A stretch of 64,000 nucleotides of DNA, from assembly GCA_022592435.1 (NCBI GenBank), contig JABYQS010000082.1, forward strand, positions 101,667-165,666, written 5' to 3'. Shown one piece after another: positions 1 to 12,095 of the stretch. The stretch is from Cerioporus squamosus. Lineage: Eukaryota > Basidiomycota > Agaricomycetes > Polyporales > Polyporaceae. How positions within the stretch are numbered: position 1 is the stretch's first letter; each line of letters begins with the position of its first letter. The notes below the pieces were generated by a model. That model ran no database searches and was not told where the DNA came from. It saw only the letters and a list, made by a program, of their open reading frames with translations. A program made the position numbers and the translations under genes.

Positions 1-1347
1 ATGCTGTTCGTTCGAATGGTTCGGTGCATATCGCGTCAATGGGTGGAGTAGGGGGCAGACACGCACTATTTCTATATCATGTCGGTATGAGCGTTAGGAC
101 AAGGATAGATGCAGATTCGGACTTACCTGGCCGAGCTCGCTAAAGACTGGGAACCCAGCACGCCAACACACTGATCGAGCCCGAGTGTATCAATGGGCAG
201 GACACGGATACCTATTGCTTCTGCCTATAGTACTAACTGTGAGTATCAGACCCAAAACGAACTGTCATCAACGGACCATGAACAATGCGGGATTCAGGAG
301 GCATGGAAGAGCCACCAAAAGCCCCATGGCCACCCTATGGGATAGCGCATATGCACGTAGTACAGTAAGCACTGCAAATCGATCTATCAGATGGGTAGGT
401 AAATGTTCCAATACACTGTAGGGACTTACCTGCGCACGCCAGCCCGTTTACGACATTCATGGCGTCCCCGATGTGAACGGCGATCAAGCATTTCTATGGC
501 GTTAGAAGTCCGCTGAGACATGTCATCGAAGTGGAATATGAAGCTGACAACGCACCTCTGCTGAGCCGACCGGTTTCCAAGGTTCCAGGTGAATTACCAG
601 GACGATTTGCCCAACCAAGGAAGTATGACGCACGAACAGGTAGATAAGGCCAGGCGGGCGCAAGAATGTCAACCTGCGACGAGTCCAGATATATGAGACT
701 TCCTTTGCGAGCGTGAAGACGCAGTCGTAACATATCAGAGCTATTTAATAAAAGTGTAAGTCGTCTTGAATGAGGGAGAGTCTTGCAGAAGCGACTAGCC
801 CAATGCTGCGACAGCAAAACAATTGTTCGCGAAGCTGAAAGTCATGATAGCGCTGGTCAGTCAATGGGAGAACTCAAGGGCACAAGAATAAACGAACATG
901 ATCTCAAGTTCCGAGGCATCGAACGACATACGGAGGATTGCTGAGCAGGAATGGAGGTACGTCGTCGGATTGCGGGTGAGGCCCAGTGCCACCAGAGGGA
1001 TCATATATCTCGCAGGTCCATGGCGGTGGATCGAAGAGCCCATGCACAGGAATACTTCTTCAGCACGGCCACGGCATGTTACCCGGAAAGAAGCCTATCT
1101 CACTGGAGATCACCCCTCGTTCTTCTGGAGGAAGAACCGAAGAAAACTACGAGGAGGGATGGAGTAGGAATCGGATCGTCAGGGATTGGCATCGGACATG
1201 ATTCTTCTCGAGATCGACGAGCAGTTAGGCGCCGATCTCCCAATGCGTACGCGGGCGCGTACGTCTCCTTGTAATACGACCACGACGTCCCCGCACATAC
1301 GCACCGCGTCGACAACAATACATCCTTTCCCCATTCACATAACCACT
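1..1347. other. Gene-free left flank of the transposon
   Basis: No open frame here shows a recognisable domain or plausible spliced continuation. The stretch lies directly upstream of the Tnp2-like transposase and probably includes its promoter and the left end of the element. I looked for a CACTA-like terminal repeat with an inverted partner beyond the companion gene and could not identify one by eye. Confidence 0.4.
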
Positions 1348-4300
1348 ATGCCCGACCCTTGTAAACATCGCTATCTCTGCCCATGCCGCACATGTCGACA
1401 GCGCCCTCAAGTGCAAGACGGCATGCAAGTGCGCAAGACGATCCAGCGACATATGGAACACCAAGCCCGCGTCGACCGCGCGCACGGTCGCGTGTCCTCG
1501 GACGAAGAGCTCGCCAAGAACACGGCTCTCTGGCGCGGAGCTGGGTTTCAAGGTCCGTGCCCCGGTGTTCCTGCCGAGGATCAGCCTGTTGCAAGTCGGG
1601 CTTCGCGCGTCCAAGACATTGAGCCAGACAACGGCGAGGAGGAAGAGCAGGGCGCTGCGGGCGGTCGTGGAGGACTTGGTGAGCCGGTCGAGGATGCAGG
1701 GCAGGTGGATGACGAGGCTCTGTTCGTGCCGGAGGAGGAGGTTCTGCTGGACGACGTGATGGTGCTGCAAGACGATCTCATGCTGGATGACGGCCTGCTG
1801 CTGGACGACAGTCCTAGGGAACCCGACTATCTGTCTGAGGACTCTGGCGACCAACTCGGACTTGATGACTCTGGTATCATGATCGATGATCATGGAGGCA
1901 GCGACTACGACAATCCTGGCCCTGCTGAGGATCCTCAAGAGCTCTATGATGACTACGACGACTACGATGACTACCGCATGATAGAATACGACGAGGCGTG
2001 GTCTGCCGGGCACGAAGAAGATCACGCTGCATCGCCAGAGCGACCTATCTCCCCAGACTCTGCGCACCATTCTCGTCCTCCGTCTGAGGCTCAGCTCAAC
2101 GCTCCAGGCACCCCTCCTTCCTATGAATGGTCTGAGGTCAACGCGCGGGACCTCTTTGAACCGCTGAACGATGACTTCGAGCAGGATTGGAACGACGACG
2201 ACTTCAGCGAGGGCAGCTCTGAGGAACAGGACCAGTTCTTTGACTTCGACGACGCCGACGATCCTACCGGTCCTTCTGGAGATCCAGCGCCTGCAGAGGA
2301 CGACAACTCCATAGCTATTGACGAGAACGACCCGCTATATGCCCGTGGCGAAGACCTCTACGGCAACGATGACGACGACGACAATGACAATGATGCCGCC
2401 GCCTTCCGTGAAGACCAGCTGCCTCCTGCGTTCCGCGAGGATCCCCTCCTGCGCCGTGCCTACGTACAAGCGTTCGTCTCGGCAACCTTCCATGGCACGA
2501 CTAAGGATGGCATCTCGCACTTCCTCACGAGCATGCGCAGCAACTACGCGTCGATGGCTCAACGCTGCCCCGCTGCTCAGATCCCTGGCCTTGACAAGAT
2601 GGCTGTGACACTCCGCACCGTTGAACGACGTCTCGGTGTCGATCCTGATCAGCGTATCACGTACTTCTTCTTGTGCGACAAATGCTGGTACCGACATCAC
2701 CCCTCTGAGCTATACAAGCTGGGTCACTCTAGCTGTGCACAACCTGGTTGCTCGGGTACTCTCTACGACGTCAAGACACTATCTGACGGCAAGAAGAGGC
2801 GTCGTCCGACCAGGATTCTACCGACTACCTCGCTGAAGCAGGAACTCCAGCGCATCCTCCTGCGGCCTGGGAAGCCCACGGAGCTGAACGCATGGCGACA
2901 AGAGCACGACAAGCCTGGGCACAAGGGGCCGATACCGCAGGAAGACTGGCCAGGCAGTCATGATCCCAACTTCCGCATGCAGGACATGTTTGATGGATGG
3001 GGCTGGAACGCAGTCATGGCTGGGTTGCAACGGCGTCGGGGAGGGCGATGGGAGGTGGAGGATGTCGACGTCGACGATCTCCAGCAGCGGTTCGTTGCGC
3101 TGCCAATGGGCTTGATACTTATGTTCAACATTGACTGGTACGTCCCTTCCGAAGCTCTTTTGCGCGAAGCTCACGACCACTTCAGGTTCCGCGGCTTGAA
3201 GCGAGGCAAATACTCGGTTGGGGCAGTTTATGCTACGATCTGCAACAATCCTCGGGCGAAGCGTTTCCTCCTTGAGGAGACCATCCTTGTCGCCATCATT
3301 CCGGGTCCAGACGAGCCATCTCTCGAGCAGCTCAACTCCGTGTTGGAGCCGTTCGTCCTCGAGGCTCGTCAGCTGTACTCAGGTAAATGTGTTCAGGATG
3401 TATACCCGTCTTTGCATCCTGATGGACATGTAGGCTCCCTGATGAAGCTCGCTGGCGAGAAGGAGCTATCCCCAGTGCACGTCAACGTCTGCATCCTGGC
3501 ATCTGACTTACCTGCAAGCCGCAAGACCACAGGACTGAAGGGGCACACATCGAAGCTGTTCATGTGCCCCGTGTGCAAGAAGCCCTTTCATTCCCTCGTC
3601 GATGAGAAGTGCTACGACCCCGAGAGTGCGTCGCTTTTGTGCACAGCATGTTGATGCTGACTCTGACCCTGCAGATTTTGATTACCGGAGCGAGGGACGC
3701 TACCTCAAGTATGCCTTTCGAGCGCGTTTCAAGGACCAAGCCTCGCGCGAGGAGATTGCAGACCGCCGAGGCATCCGATGGTCGATTCTCAACCTTTTGC
3801 CCGGTTGGTGGCCGGCAAGCAACGGGCCACCGGACAAGATGCATGCGGCGTATCTCGGTATGTCTTATGGCTTTGCCGCGGCACCTGCGCTACTGATCAC
3901 CATGCAGGTGAAGCAAAGCATGTCATGCAGAACCTGCTGTATGGCTCCGGGATGTTCACAAAGCGGAACAGCAAGGACAAACCCGAGGAGAAATTCAATG
4001 AGTTCCTGGAGTCCGTTTGGTGGCCAGGCGATGCGGGACGTGTTCCTAGCGGTGTGCGTGCGATCGTGACTATCTTGTGATGACGGGAATGATGAGATGC
4101 TTTGCAGATCACCTCGGGAGCTGCCAAGGCGGACGAGTTCCGCAATCTCTGCACTGTTCTAGCTGTCGCGCTCTATGTCAGCTGGCAGAAGGATGGCGAA
4201 ATCCCGGACGAAGATGCACCATCACCGAGTGCCCGTGAGAAGCTCAGCACCAACAAGCAGCGTGTCGAGGGTCTTGTGAACCAGCGGCGTCATGCCAACG

Positions 4301-5685
4301 CTGCAGACAACGGCGACCTGACCACGGACTATGCAGAGTACATCGACAACTCAAAGATGGACCGGAACTACAGCACGCACTACACAACAGTTCTGCTCTG
4401 GCTCGTCTCGCTGCGCATCTTCGGCTCACGCTCTATCACTGTCCAGGAAAGCAACCGCGCCGCGAACTTCCACTCATGGGCATGTCGGGCATGGGCGCGC
4501 ATGCGTGCACACCTGACCCCGTACTTCCATCTCCTCAGCCACCTCACAATCTGGATCCACCGCCTAGGCCCCGTCTATGCTTGGTGGACGTACCCATACG
4601 AACGCTTCAACGGCTTCCTCTCACGCGTTAGACACAACGGACATCCCGGCGAGCTAGAGGCGACCATGATGCGCATGTGGATGAAAGTACAGCTGATATA
4701 CGATCTGGTACGTCCTCTTGATTGGACAGTGCAGCAGCCGTCTGATACTGTCAATCAGATTCTCCACCTTGAGAGCCTCGGAGATGAGCAGACCAACGAG
4801 GATCGTGCCTCAATCGCAGATCTACGCAAGTATCTGCAGAGCCACAAGCAGTCGGGCAAAGAGCGCGGCACTCTTCTGACAATGCTCGCATCAATGTCTG
4901 CAGAGGATGGTGGTGGTATGTGTTCAGAGCACCCGGGAACATCATTTTATACTCTGACATGTTTCACAGAGCTGGTCCGCTATCCCGCCCAATCCCAGAA
5001 GGCCACCCTGCATCGGGAGGACCTCTATCTCCCGGTGTTCAGTCATCTGCGCGACCTCTGGCAGGACAAGTTCCCGCTCATCACTGAAACTGCGCCCCTC
5101 AATCTGCCCGGAGCCCGATTCACCGCCAGTGACATTTGCTCATATGCTTATGTTACCCTCGCTGGCATGCGATACGGCACTGCATCCACACATCGCGGCA
5201 AGAAGTATATGTACGGCTACATCAATGGGCGTGAGGCCGTTCGCATCGAACGGCTTCTGCGGGTCTCACAGTATTCCCCTGCACACGAGCTCATCACTGC
5301 TCATGTCGCAATCGTACGCGCATTCATTCCCAGCCCCCATGCTGCGGAGATGCCCTGGAACATTCAGTGAGTGTCCGCACTTCATTGGCCGCTTTCGCAC
5401 CAACTTTCTGATCGTTCCGCAGCGCTACAGACCTTGGCATCGACACGTGGAAGGGCGCGCAGCTTGGGCCTCCACAGGTGATCAACATGCTGCAGTTCTC
5501 AGGGCATTTTGCCCTCGCATTGGTACCATATCGCCTCAAGCAACTGTGGGTCACGATGTCGCTGTGCCACGTAAACCATGCCATCCTTATCTCTTGTGCC
5601 GCATTTGATGCTGACGATCACACAGGATGCCGAGGAGCCAGAAGATGATGGTAACGACGAACATGACGAGCAAGATTTTGACTGA
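1348..5685 (+). CDS. Tnp2-like (CACTA-type) transposase
   Basis: Transposase of the fungal Tnp2/CACTA class, expected to excise and reinsert the element. I chose the ATG at 1348, which opens a Cys-rich start (CKHRYLCPCRTC), over an in-frame ATG at 1186. The model has six short introns: 3626-3674, 3858-3907, 4054-4107, 4916-4969, 5367-5422 and 5571-5625; the fourth is in frame and so less certain. In order it has the N-terminal Cys cluster, a very acidic Asp/Glu-rich region of about 250 residues, a zinc-binding-like CDKCWYRHH...C...C segment, the Tnp2 core (including IIPGPDEPSLEQLN and a CPVC knuckle), and a C-terminal part with the YAWWTYPYERFNG motif. It ends in a short acidic tail. All exons join without frame breaks, so the gene looks intact. 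Its stop is 31 bp from the stop of a convergent gene probably belonging to the same element. Related fungal KDZ transposases are the main alternative. Confidence 0.85.
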
Positions 5686-5716
5686 TTGCACCGGCATATT
5701 ATACATGTTCTCGTAC

Positions 5717-7898
5717 CTACTGATCACCACCCTCTACCTCATTGTATTGATCCCCATTCTCCTCGTTCCCAGCGCCGTCCTGTTGCCCATCATTCCCATC
5801 AGCAGCTCCTGCTCCTTCCGCCTCGTTACCAGCCTCAACAATCACAGCATTCGAGATGTACGTGCTGGAGTCAAACTGCTTACCCTTTGCAGTCGCAAGC
5901 CACTCAGCTCTGACCATGCACCGCGGTATGTAAATCTTGCTGTGGCTGCCGCGTAGGTTCGGCAGGACCGTGTCGTTGTCCGGGCGGCGTTCACCACGGC
6001 GGCGAGGCACATACGTGTTGCCACGCGACTGTGTCGCCTTCTTCGCGGCCTCACCACGCTCATGCTCAGCATCAACTCGTGCAAGAAGTTCGATTGTCTG
6101 CATACTGTACGTGAGTTCTTCTCGCACCACACTGAGAACACTGACACTCACCTCATCGGTCATCCACCCCGGCGGCTGAGAATACCAGATCTTCCTGCGG
6201 ATGATCTCCAACGCCTGCTGAGGACCTCCACCTGCACCCACGCCTGCGCCGGCACCCGCACCCACGCCTGTGCCATCTTCGTCCGTTGTTGTAGGGTCAA
6301 TAGGGCCTGGCAGAGCTCCCGGTATTTCCTCCCACACGGTGTGATCCGTGGACTGGTATTGCCATTGGAAGACGTACTGATGTTCCGGCGCGCGGAGCTG
6401 TTGTATGATGGGATCCGTCGACTTCTCGACGATGTCCTGGCGGTACTTTGACTTCTACGAGACAAACATAAGGTGAGCGAATGATCCCTCAGTTGTGACA
6501 ATGACTTACGTTGCGCTTGCGCTTCTTGAGTACGTCCATGTACTTCTTCTCCTTCACCTTCTCCTCGGTCTGGTCCTGCGCGTTCCACTTCTTCACCATG
6601 CTCTTGAAGACCGTCTCGATGGCGCTGGTGAGTTCGCGTTGGGTGACCCGGGTGAGTGAGTACTCGGTGTGCTCACTGCTGACGACGCGCTGCTTCATCA
6701 TCGCAGCAACCTCGAGGAGCCAGCCAACCGCGTTGACACCCCAAGCAGCATCGAAGTCCGGGCGGAGCAGTCGCTGCTGGACAACCGCCCCGCTCGTGAC
6801 CTTCTGGGCCTTCTCGAGCCAGTACTGGCCGTCCTTGAGTGGCTGAGGGAGCTTGTCACCCTTTGTGATACCCATGAAGGCATACATGCAGTTGCGCACG
6901 GCCTCCTGCAAATCACATAAGTACGTCAGTTCCACATCGACACATATACCAGACCTCACGAACAGGTTACGTACATACAAGGCGTTATCACGCTGCTGCC
7001 GCGCAGCCTCGGCTCGTGCAGCTGCGCTGCTCGACGCATCTCCATGGGAGCCGCCGCTGTCCATCATCGCACCGCCCTCCTGCGCAGCCCGCGCGAGTTC
7101 TTCCAACGCGTCGAGCCGCGCTGACAGTTCCGTGGCCTGCCCGCTGAGTCCCAATGCCCAGGACTCGAGATCGTCCACCCGTACCCCCAGCGACTCCAAC
7201 GAAGCAGCAGCACTGGCTGCCACAGAAGCAGCTGCCTCGATCGAGCTCTGCAGGCGGCCTGCTCCCAAGCTGCGTACCTCGGTGAGTTCTTTGACAGCCT
7301 CCTTGATCCCGCTGATATCGTGCTTGATTGCAGCGAATTGGTCGCTGACCTGCTTCGACATACCCGCTAGGTACATAGTATGTCAGCCGGGAGCCCCAGC
7401 CTGAGAAAGACTGCTTCCCACTTACCTCCACCTGCAGGTACCGTCGATCCAGTGCGCGCACTTGCGCTGGTCATCTGCGCAAAAGACGGCACTGCGAAAC
7501 GTGTTAAGACCACGAGACGACATCAAGTGAGTCATCATGAACTCACCTCCCTGAGAACGTTGTCCTCCAGCACCCACGCTAACTCGGCCTCCCTGACCGC
7601 CTTGCGTTGCACCAGCAGCACTGGCTTCTGTGGCAGCCTGAGCTCCCGGAGTGCCGCCCCGTCGAGTCCCATCCACAGCCGCCGGACCCCCAACTCGCCC
7701 AGCATTTGGAGGAGCGAACGGATTGAGGAAACCCCCGTGTCCGCGTCCCACACTCCCACTCGCGGACACCGTCCTCGGCCGTGCATCCCCGGGAGCGGGC
7801 GTGTTGCCAGGCACCGTGTGCATGCGAGGACGCTTGTTCGGCGGGCCTGGACGCGCGGGCGAGGGAGGATCGTGCGGACCTCGATCTTCTGCGCTCAT
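5717..7898 (-). CDS. Transposon companion protein, unknown function
   Basis: Six exons join in frame: 7898-7547, 7491-7426, 7366-6975, 6905-6510, 6454-6152 and 6097-5717. The introns are 54-69 nt with GT-AG ends. The N-terminus is Pro/Gly/Ala-rich and basic (PPNKRPRMHT). It is followed by a heptad-like region (SDQFAAIKHDISGIKEAV onwards) likely to form a coiled coil, then a central alpha-helical domain containing DALYVR-like and GWLLEVAAMM segments. A Gly/Ala-rich spacer and a basic then acidic tail follow. No catalytic motif was recognised. It converges on the transposase with 31 bp between stops, so I infer it is the second gene of the same element, perhaps DNA-binding or a transposition accessory factor. 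That role is inference only. A host gene into which the transposase landed cannot be excluded. Confidence 0.7.
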
Positions 7899-10307
7899 AT
7901 CGTGTGGTCTGCGGTGCGTCTGGCCTTCTGCGGGCATGTATGCATCAGCTATTAACAAGACAGCCTTTCCAGGACAACAACAACCTTGTAGGACTGGCGG
8001 GAGATGGGAAGGAGGACGCCTCAGACAGGCCCGGGTGCGCGACACTTTATGCCTCTCGAGGCCAGCTCCAGCCTCCCGGTGCGCATCTCTTCTCCTCATC
8101 TGCGTGTCGCTGTGCTCACTCTATCTATCCTCCAGGTAACCTACATGTCATGGCAAGCATTCGTGACACTAAGTCGCCATCACAGCTGCCAAATCGAAGG
8201 CGGCGGACGAGCGCGGATTTGTGCGCCAGCAGTAGTAGCATACTCACTACCTTGTTTGGGCTGCTGTGGTCTTGTAGCTCATGCGCGCACCAATCTGAGT
8301 TTTCCCAATCAATCTTCTATTCGTATGCGACAGTATACATGTGGTTGTGAGGTCGAAAAGCGAGAATTAGCAACAGGAGGACGACCGGAGGATGCGGGAA
8401 GCGCGGGGACGAGGGCAGGAGGGCAGGCTCTGCAAGCGCCCACAGGGCAGATCCGAAGAAGAAGCATGCAATCGGTGGACTCTCCTTTCGTTCTGCTCCA
8501 CATCGACGCGCAGACGATTCATTGTCGAACCTCAGCATATTCGATATCTTCTTCGCTTCTTCCCTCGGAAGAAACGGCGTGATCTCCAGTGTCTTGGTTC
8601 TCACAACTGTCCGCCCGGGCTCGGCAGCCACACGGCTGCTCTCCTCGCATTGCAGACGTTCACCACATACCTGACTCCGGTCAGAATTGTAGAAGTGCAG
8701 CGTGCAATCGCCATAATGGGTACCACTGCAGCTTACGCTGGCCCAAAAGGAAGGGAAGTACGTACCGCTTTCATGACCAGGGATCGATTTGTCCTGGCAT
8801 GAGCAGACGATCTCCGGGCCTATTGAGGAGGGGCCAACCGCATCTGCCAAGTATGTTTGAGACCAGGGGTAACACATGAACTTTTTCCGTACTCACGTTA
8901 TACCCCGACATGCGCGCCGCTCAATCGCCACAGCACTACTACCTTTCTGCAACCACAAGCGATGTTGAGAAGGCCTAGACGGGCTGTGTGTCCGCAGCCG
9001 TTGGAGCGTGACAGTGATTCCAAGTCTGAAGGCCTGATGGACCGCCACCCCGCTGACAGCTGCATGACGGCGGGAGGCAGGCACTGAGAGGAGCTGTTCG
9101 TGTCCAGAATATGGTCAGCGGTGGTATGAGACTCACGCACAGGCATTCAACCGACCAATGGTGCATCATGTCGACGAAACGAGAGATAATGGCGGTGTTT
9201 GTGGCAGCCTGGACCTACAACAGCTTCAGCGTACTAAAGCCGACTAGTACACCAGCTGGTGAGAGCACTTAGATTGGAACCTGACCGAGGATTCGAGTCG
9301 CTGCAGGAAGCAAGTCAAGAGGTTCAAATGCAATACTTATTCAACTGAGAGTTGTTGATCATCGCTTGAAGACATTGATTTCCACCCTTATGCCGAGTAA
9401 TTATGAGTTGTTACTCGGACTTGTAGGGCTACTATCACATATACTTACCCAAAGCTTACCTGCTACTTACTCGACCTACTTACGCGCGACTAATACGTAG
9501 TACATTTCTCTGGGCCTTTCGCACCAATTTCGCACTGCCCTCTTTCGTCTCTTCCCAACGACGTATCTTGTACACATGGATTCATCCCTCGATTCCTTAT
9601 ATTCTGCGTGAACGGCGTTGTACCGCGGACGCGACGTCTATCGCTGCAGCTCAACGATCCATGCGCCGCCACGTATGAGTTCTCCCGTATCCTACTGCGC
9701 AGTGGGTGTGATGTGACATGCTCTACTCGAATATGCCAGTGAACGTCAGTCCAGGACTACCACACGAGGTTTGTGCAAGATCTTCGAACTCAAGCTCCAA
9801 GTATCGCTCACTCCCCACCGATCGCGCGATGTAGCCTCATGTTGGCACATACCGCAGCCAGGGCGGACCGGCCTCTCTGGCTGTTATCCACAGCATTCAG
9901 TACAGCTTCGACTTCTCCTGGTCAGCAACCACATGACAGCCATCTTGACGCGCTCTCCTCCTCCGGGCCTCCTCCAACTTCACTATGCCATAAAGAGCCG
10001 AAGCTTCCCCGAGCCTGACGACTCACGAGCTCGACCGTCAGCTCTTCTACTTCGAAGACCGGGCTCAACGCGACGTCGGGTCCCCGTCAAGGGCATCACG
10101 CGAGAGGTACACATCCAACGCGTGTCCTAATCTTGGCCCATACTCTATCAACCTGCCTTCTAGCAGCAGCACGACACAGTCACGTACGCGTACCTCCGTT
10201 GAGTTCTCGCCTCTCGAAGGCCCTCGGGCTCAAATCCGCCATCGTGTTTGATGGTGCGCCCTTAGGGTGGGCTCTCGAGTTAGCGGCTGGGCCCTGTACC
10301 AGCGTCG
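7899..10307. other. Gene-poor stretch, no supported gene
   Basis: Several short open frames occur on both strands, but none has a recognisable domain, codon pattern or splice continuation. The segment from about 9360 to 9510 is AT-richer, with repeated TTACTCGG/TACTTAC-like words. The right end of the transposon and the upstream region of the xylanase should lie in here. Confidence 0.4.
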
Positions 10308-10313
10308 TATAAG
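10308..10313 (+). promoter_or_regulatory. TATA-like box of the xylanase gene
   Basis: TATAAG lies 74 bases before the xylanase ATG, a normal distance for a fungal core promoter. No upstream regulator site could be assigned with confidence. Confidence 0.4.
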
Positions 10314-10386
10314 TGCTGCTGCAGCTGGTGCGCGGACGCAAACTCGCTCACTCCTCCTGCTGCGTTCCTGCCCTCGTACTGGCACT

Positions 10387-11853
10387 ATGATCGGTTTCGG
10401 ACACTTCTTCGCTCTCAGCGCGGTCCTTGGAACAGCGATCTCCATCCCGACTTCCGACACGACACTGAACACACAGTCCAAGAAGGGACTGAACCTGGCG
10501 GCTCAAGCGGCAAAGAAGCTGTATCTCGGAACAGCGACGAACAGCGATCAGTGGAACGACACGACGTACTACAGCATCCTCAAGGACAATGCGGAGTTCG
10601 GACAGGTTACGCCCGCGAATGTTATGAAATGGGTATGTTCCCGATGTCGTTTGAGAGTGATTCCCAAGACCGGTCGCTGACATACCCCCTAATTGGGCTT
10701 GACAGTTTGCTACAGAGCCCGAACCGGGCGTGTTCACGTTCGAGGCCGGGGATGTGATCGCGAACTTCGTGAAGAAAACCGGGAAGAAGCTGCGCGGCCA
10801 TAATTGCGTCTGGCACAATCAACTGCCGGACTGGGTCGCAAACGGCACGTTCACCGCGTCGGAGCTCGCGTTCGTCGTGGAGAGACACTGCTACGAGCTC
10901 GTGCACCACTATCGGGGACAAGTGTGAGTGTCATCGTGGCCTACATAGCAATGAACTGGGATACTGACTTTGGTGTAGCTGTACGTATCCGAGAGGGTTC
11001 GAATTGCAATAGCTGACTTGATTTCGCCCACAGACAGCTGGGACGTCATCAATGGTGGGTCCGCTCTTTTCCCAGTGGCGTCCATCGCCGATGGCGACCG
11101 CGTGTAGAGTCATTGAATGACGACGGGACGTTCCGCTCGGACGTCTTCTACGACACGCTAAATTCGACGTACATCCCTATCGCACTCCGTGCGGCCCGGC
11201 GTGCAGACCCGCACGCGAAGCTCTACATCAACGACTACAACATCGAGGGCACCGGTACGCGCCTCCATTCCACTCCCAGTCCTTTTTCTCTCGTTCGTCG
11301 GTCAGTTGACGCTTGTGGTTGTGCCCAGGTGCGAAGGCGACCGCACTCAAGAATCTCGTCAAGTCGCTCAAGCGCCAAGGGGTGCCCATCGACGGCGTCG
11401 GCATACAATCGCACCTCACCGTCGGCGAGGTGCCCACTACGCTCCAACAAAACATCGAGGAATTCGTGGCGCTCGGCATCGAGGTTGCCATTACGGAACT
11501 CGACATCCGCTTCCTGAACACAACGGCCAACGAAGAAGGCCTGGTCCGACAGAAGGCCGACTACGAGACCGTCATCAAGGCGTGCAATGCTGTCGATAAG
11601 TGTGTCGGGGTGACGTTGTGGGATTTCACTGACAAGGTGCGATCTGCGCGAGCTGCAGGTGCTCTGGCATCTCACGCATTTCTCAACAGTTTTCGTGGAT
11701 CCCGACCACCTTCCCTAACGAGGGCTATCCGTGCCCTTGGGACGCAGTCAGTTCCTTCGACTACCGAGGCTTACCACGCAGTATGCTGATCAAATGTTCC
11801 AGAACTACGTGAAAAAGCCTGCTTATGATGGGATCATTCAAGGCTTCCAATGA
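10387..11853 (+). CDS. GH10 endo-1,4-beta-xylanase, secreted
   Basis: Endoxylanase cutting the xylan backbone outside the cell. Eight exons give about 349 residues: 10387-10632, 10706-10923, 10979-10980, 11034-11054, 11108-11254, 11329-11636, 11690-11746 and 11803-11853. The third is a 2-nt exon required to read the conserved YSWDVINE stretch in frame. An N-terminal hydrophobic signal peptide (FGHFFALSAVLGTAIS) is followed directly by the catalytic domain, with no CBM1 module. GH10 landmarks are GHNCVWHNQLPDW, the acid/base Glu at about 163 (WDVINE) and the nucleophile Glu at about 268 (ITELDIR). The WDFTDKFSWIP segment and the C-terminal CPWDANYVKKPAYDGI also match the family. The acid/base Glu codon is itself split by an intron at 11055-11107. 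Length is typical of GH10 without a binding module. A C45-family gene follows on the same strand. Confidence 0.92.
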
Positions 11854-12095
11854 ACCCCTGAGTCCGGTGTCTCGTAGCACGAGTTCCATGAGCATACATA
11901 ACTTCTGTACAGCGATCCTCATACTGAAGACGTTGTTGTGTCTGCCCGAACGGGAGCCCGCATCCAGCCAGGTACGTGGGACCATGGTCATGGAGGCAGC
12001 GGGGCACCGGACCCCATGACCGTGGAGAATGTTCGCGCCACCACATATAAGTCCCGAGGCACGATAGCGCTATCACAACCCCTTCGGGATCGACT

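Larger units (their letters stand above)
1348..7898. mobile_element. Class II DNA transposon (Tnp2/CACTA-like), core region
   Basis: The span covers the transposase and its convergent companion. Both reading frames are open across all exons, which suggests a recent or still functional copy. Terminal inverted repeats and target-site duplications were not found by eye, so the true ends, probably outside this span, remain undefined. Confidence 0.6.

Noticed and set aside
1225..2070. 281-residue frame on the minus strand within the transposase
   Set aside because: It mirrors the acidic repeat-rich coding region of the transposase; hydrophobic Val/Ile/Leu runs are what antisense Asp/Asn codons produce.
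8000..9500. CACTA terminal inverted repeat at the right of the transposon
   Set aside because: CACTA words occur (for example near 8930), but no matching inverted partner was found on the left side.
10747..11113. A single intron between exon 2 and the WDVIN exon of the xylanase
   Set aside because: Every AG/GT combination without a tiny intervening exon gives the wrong phase and loses the invariant motif.
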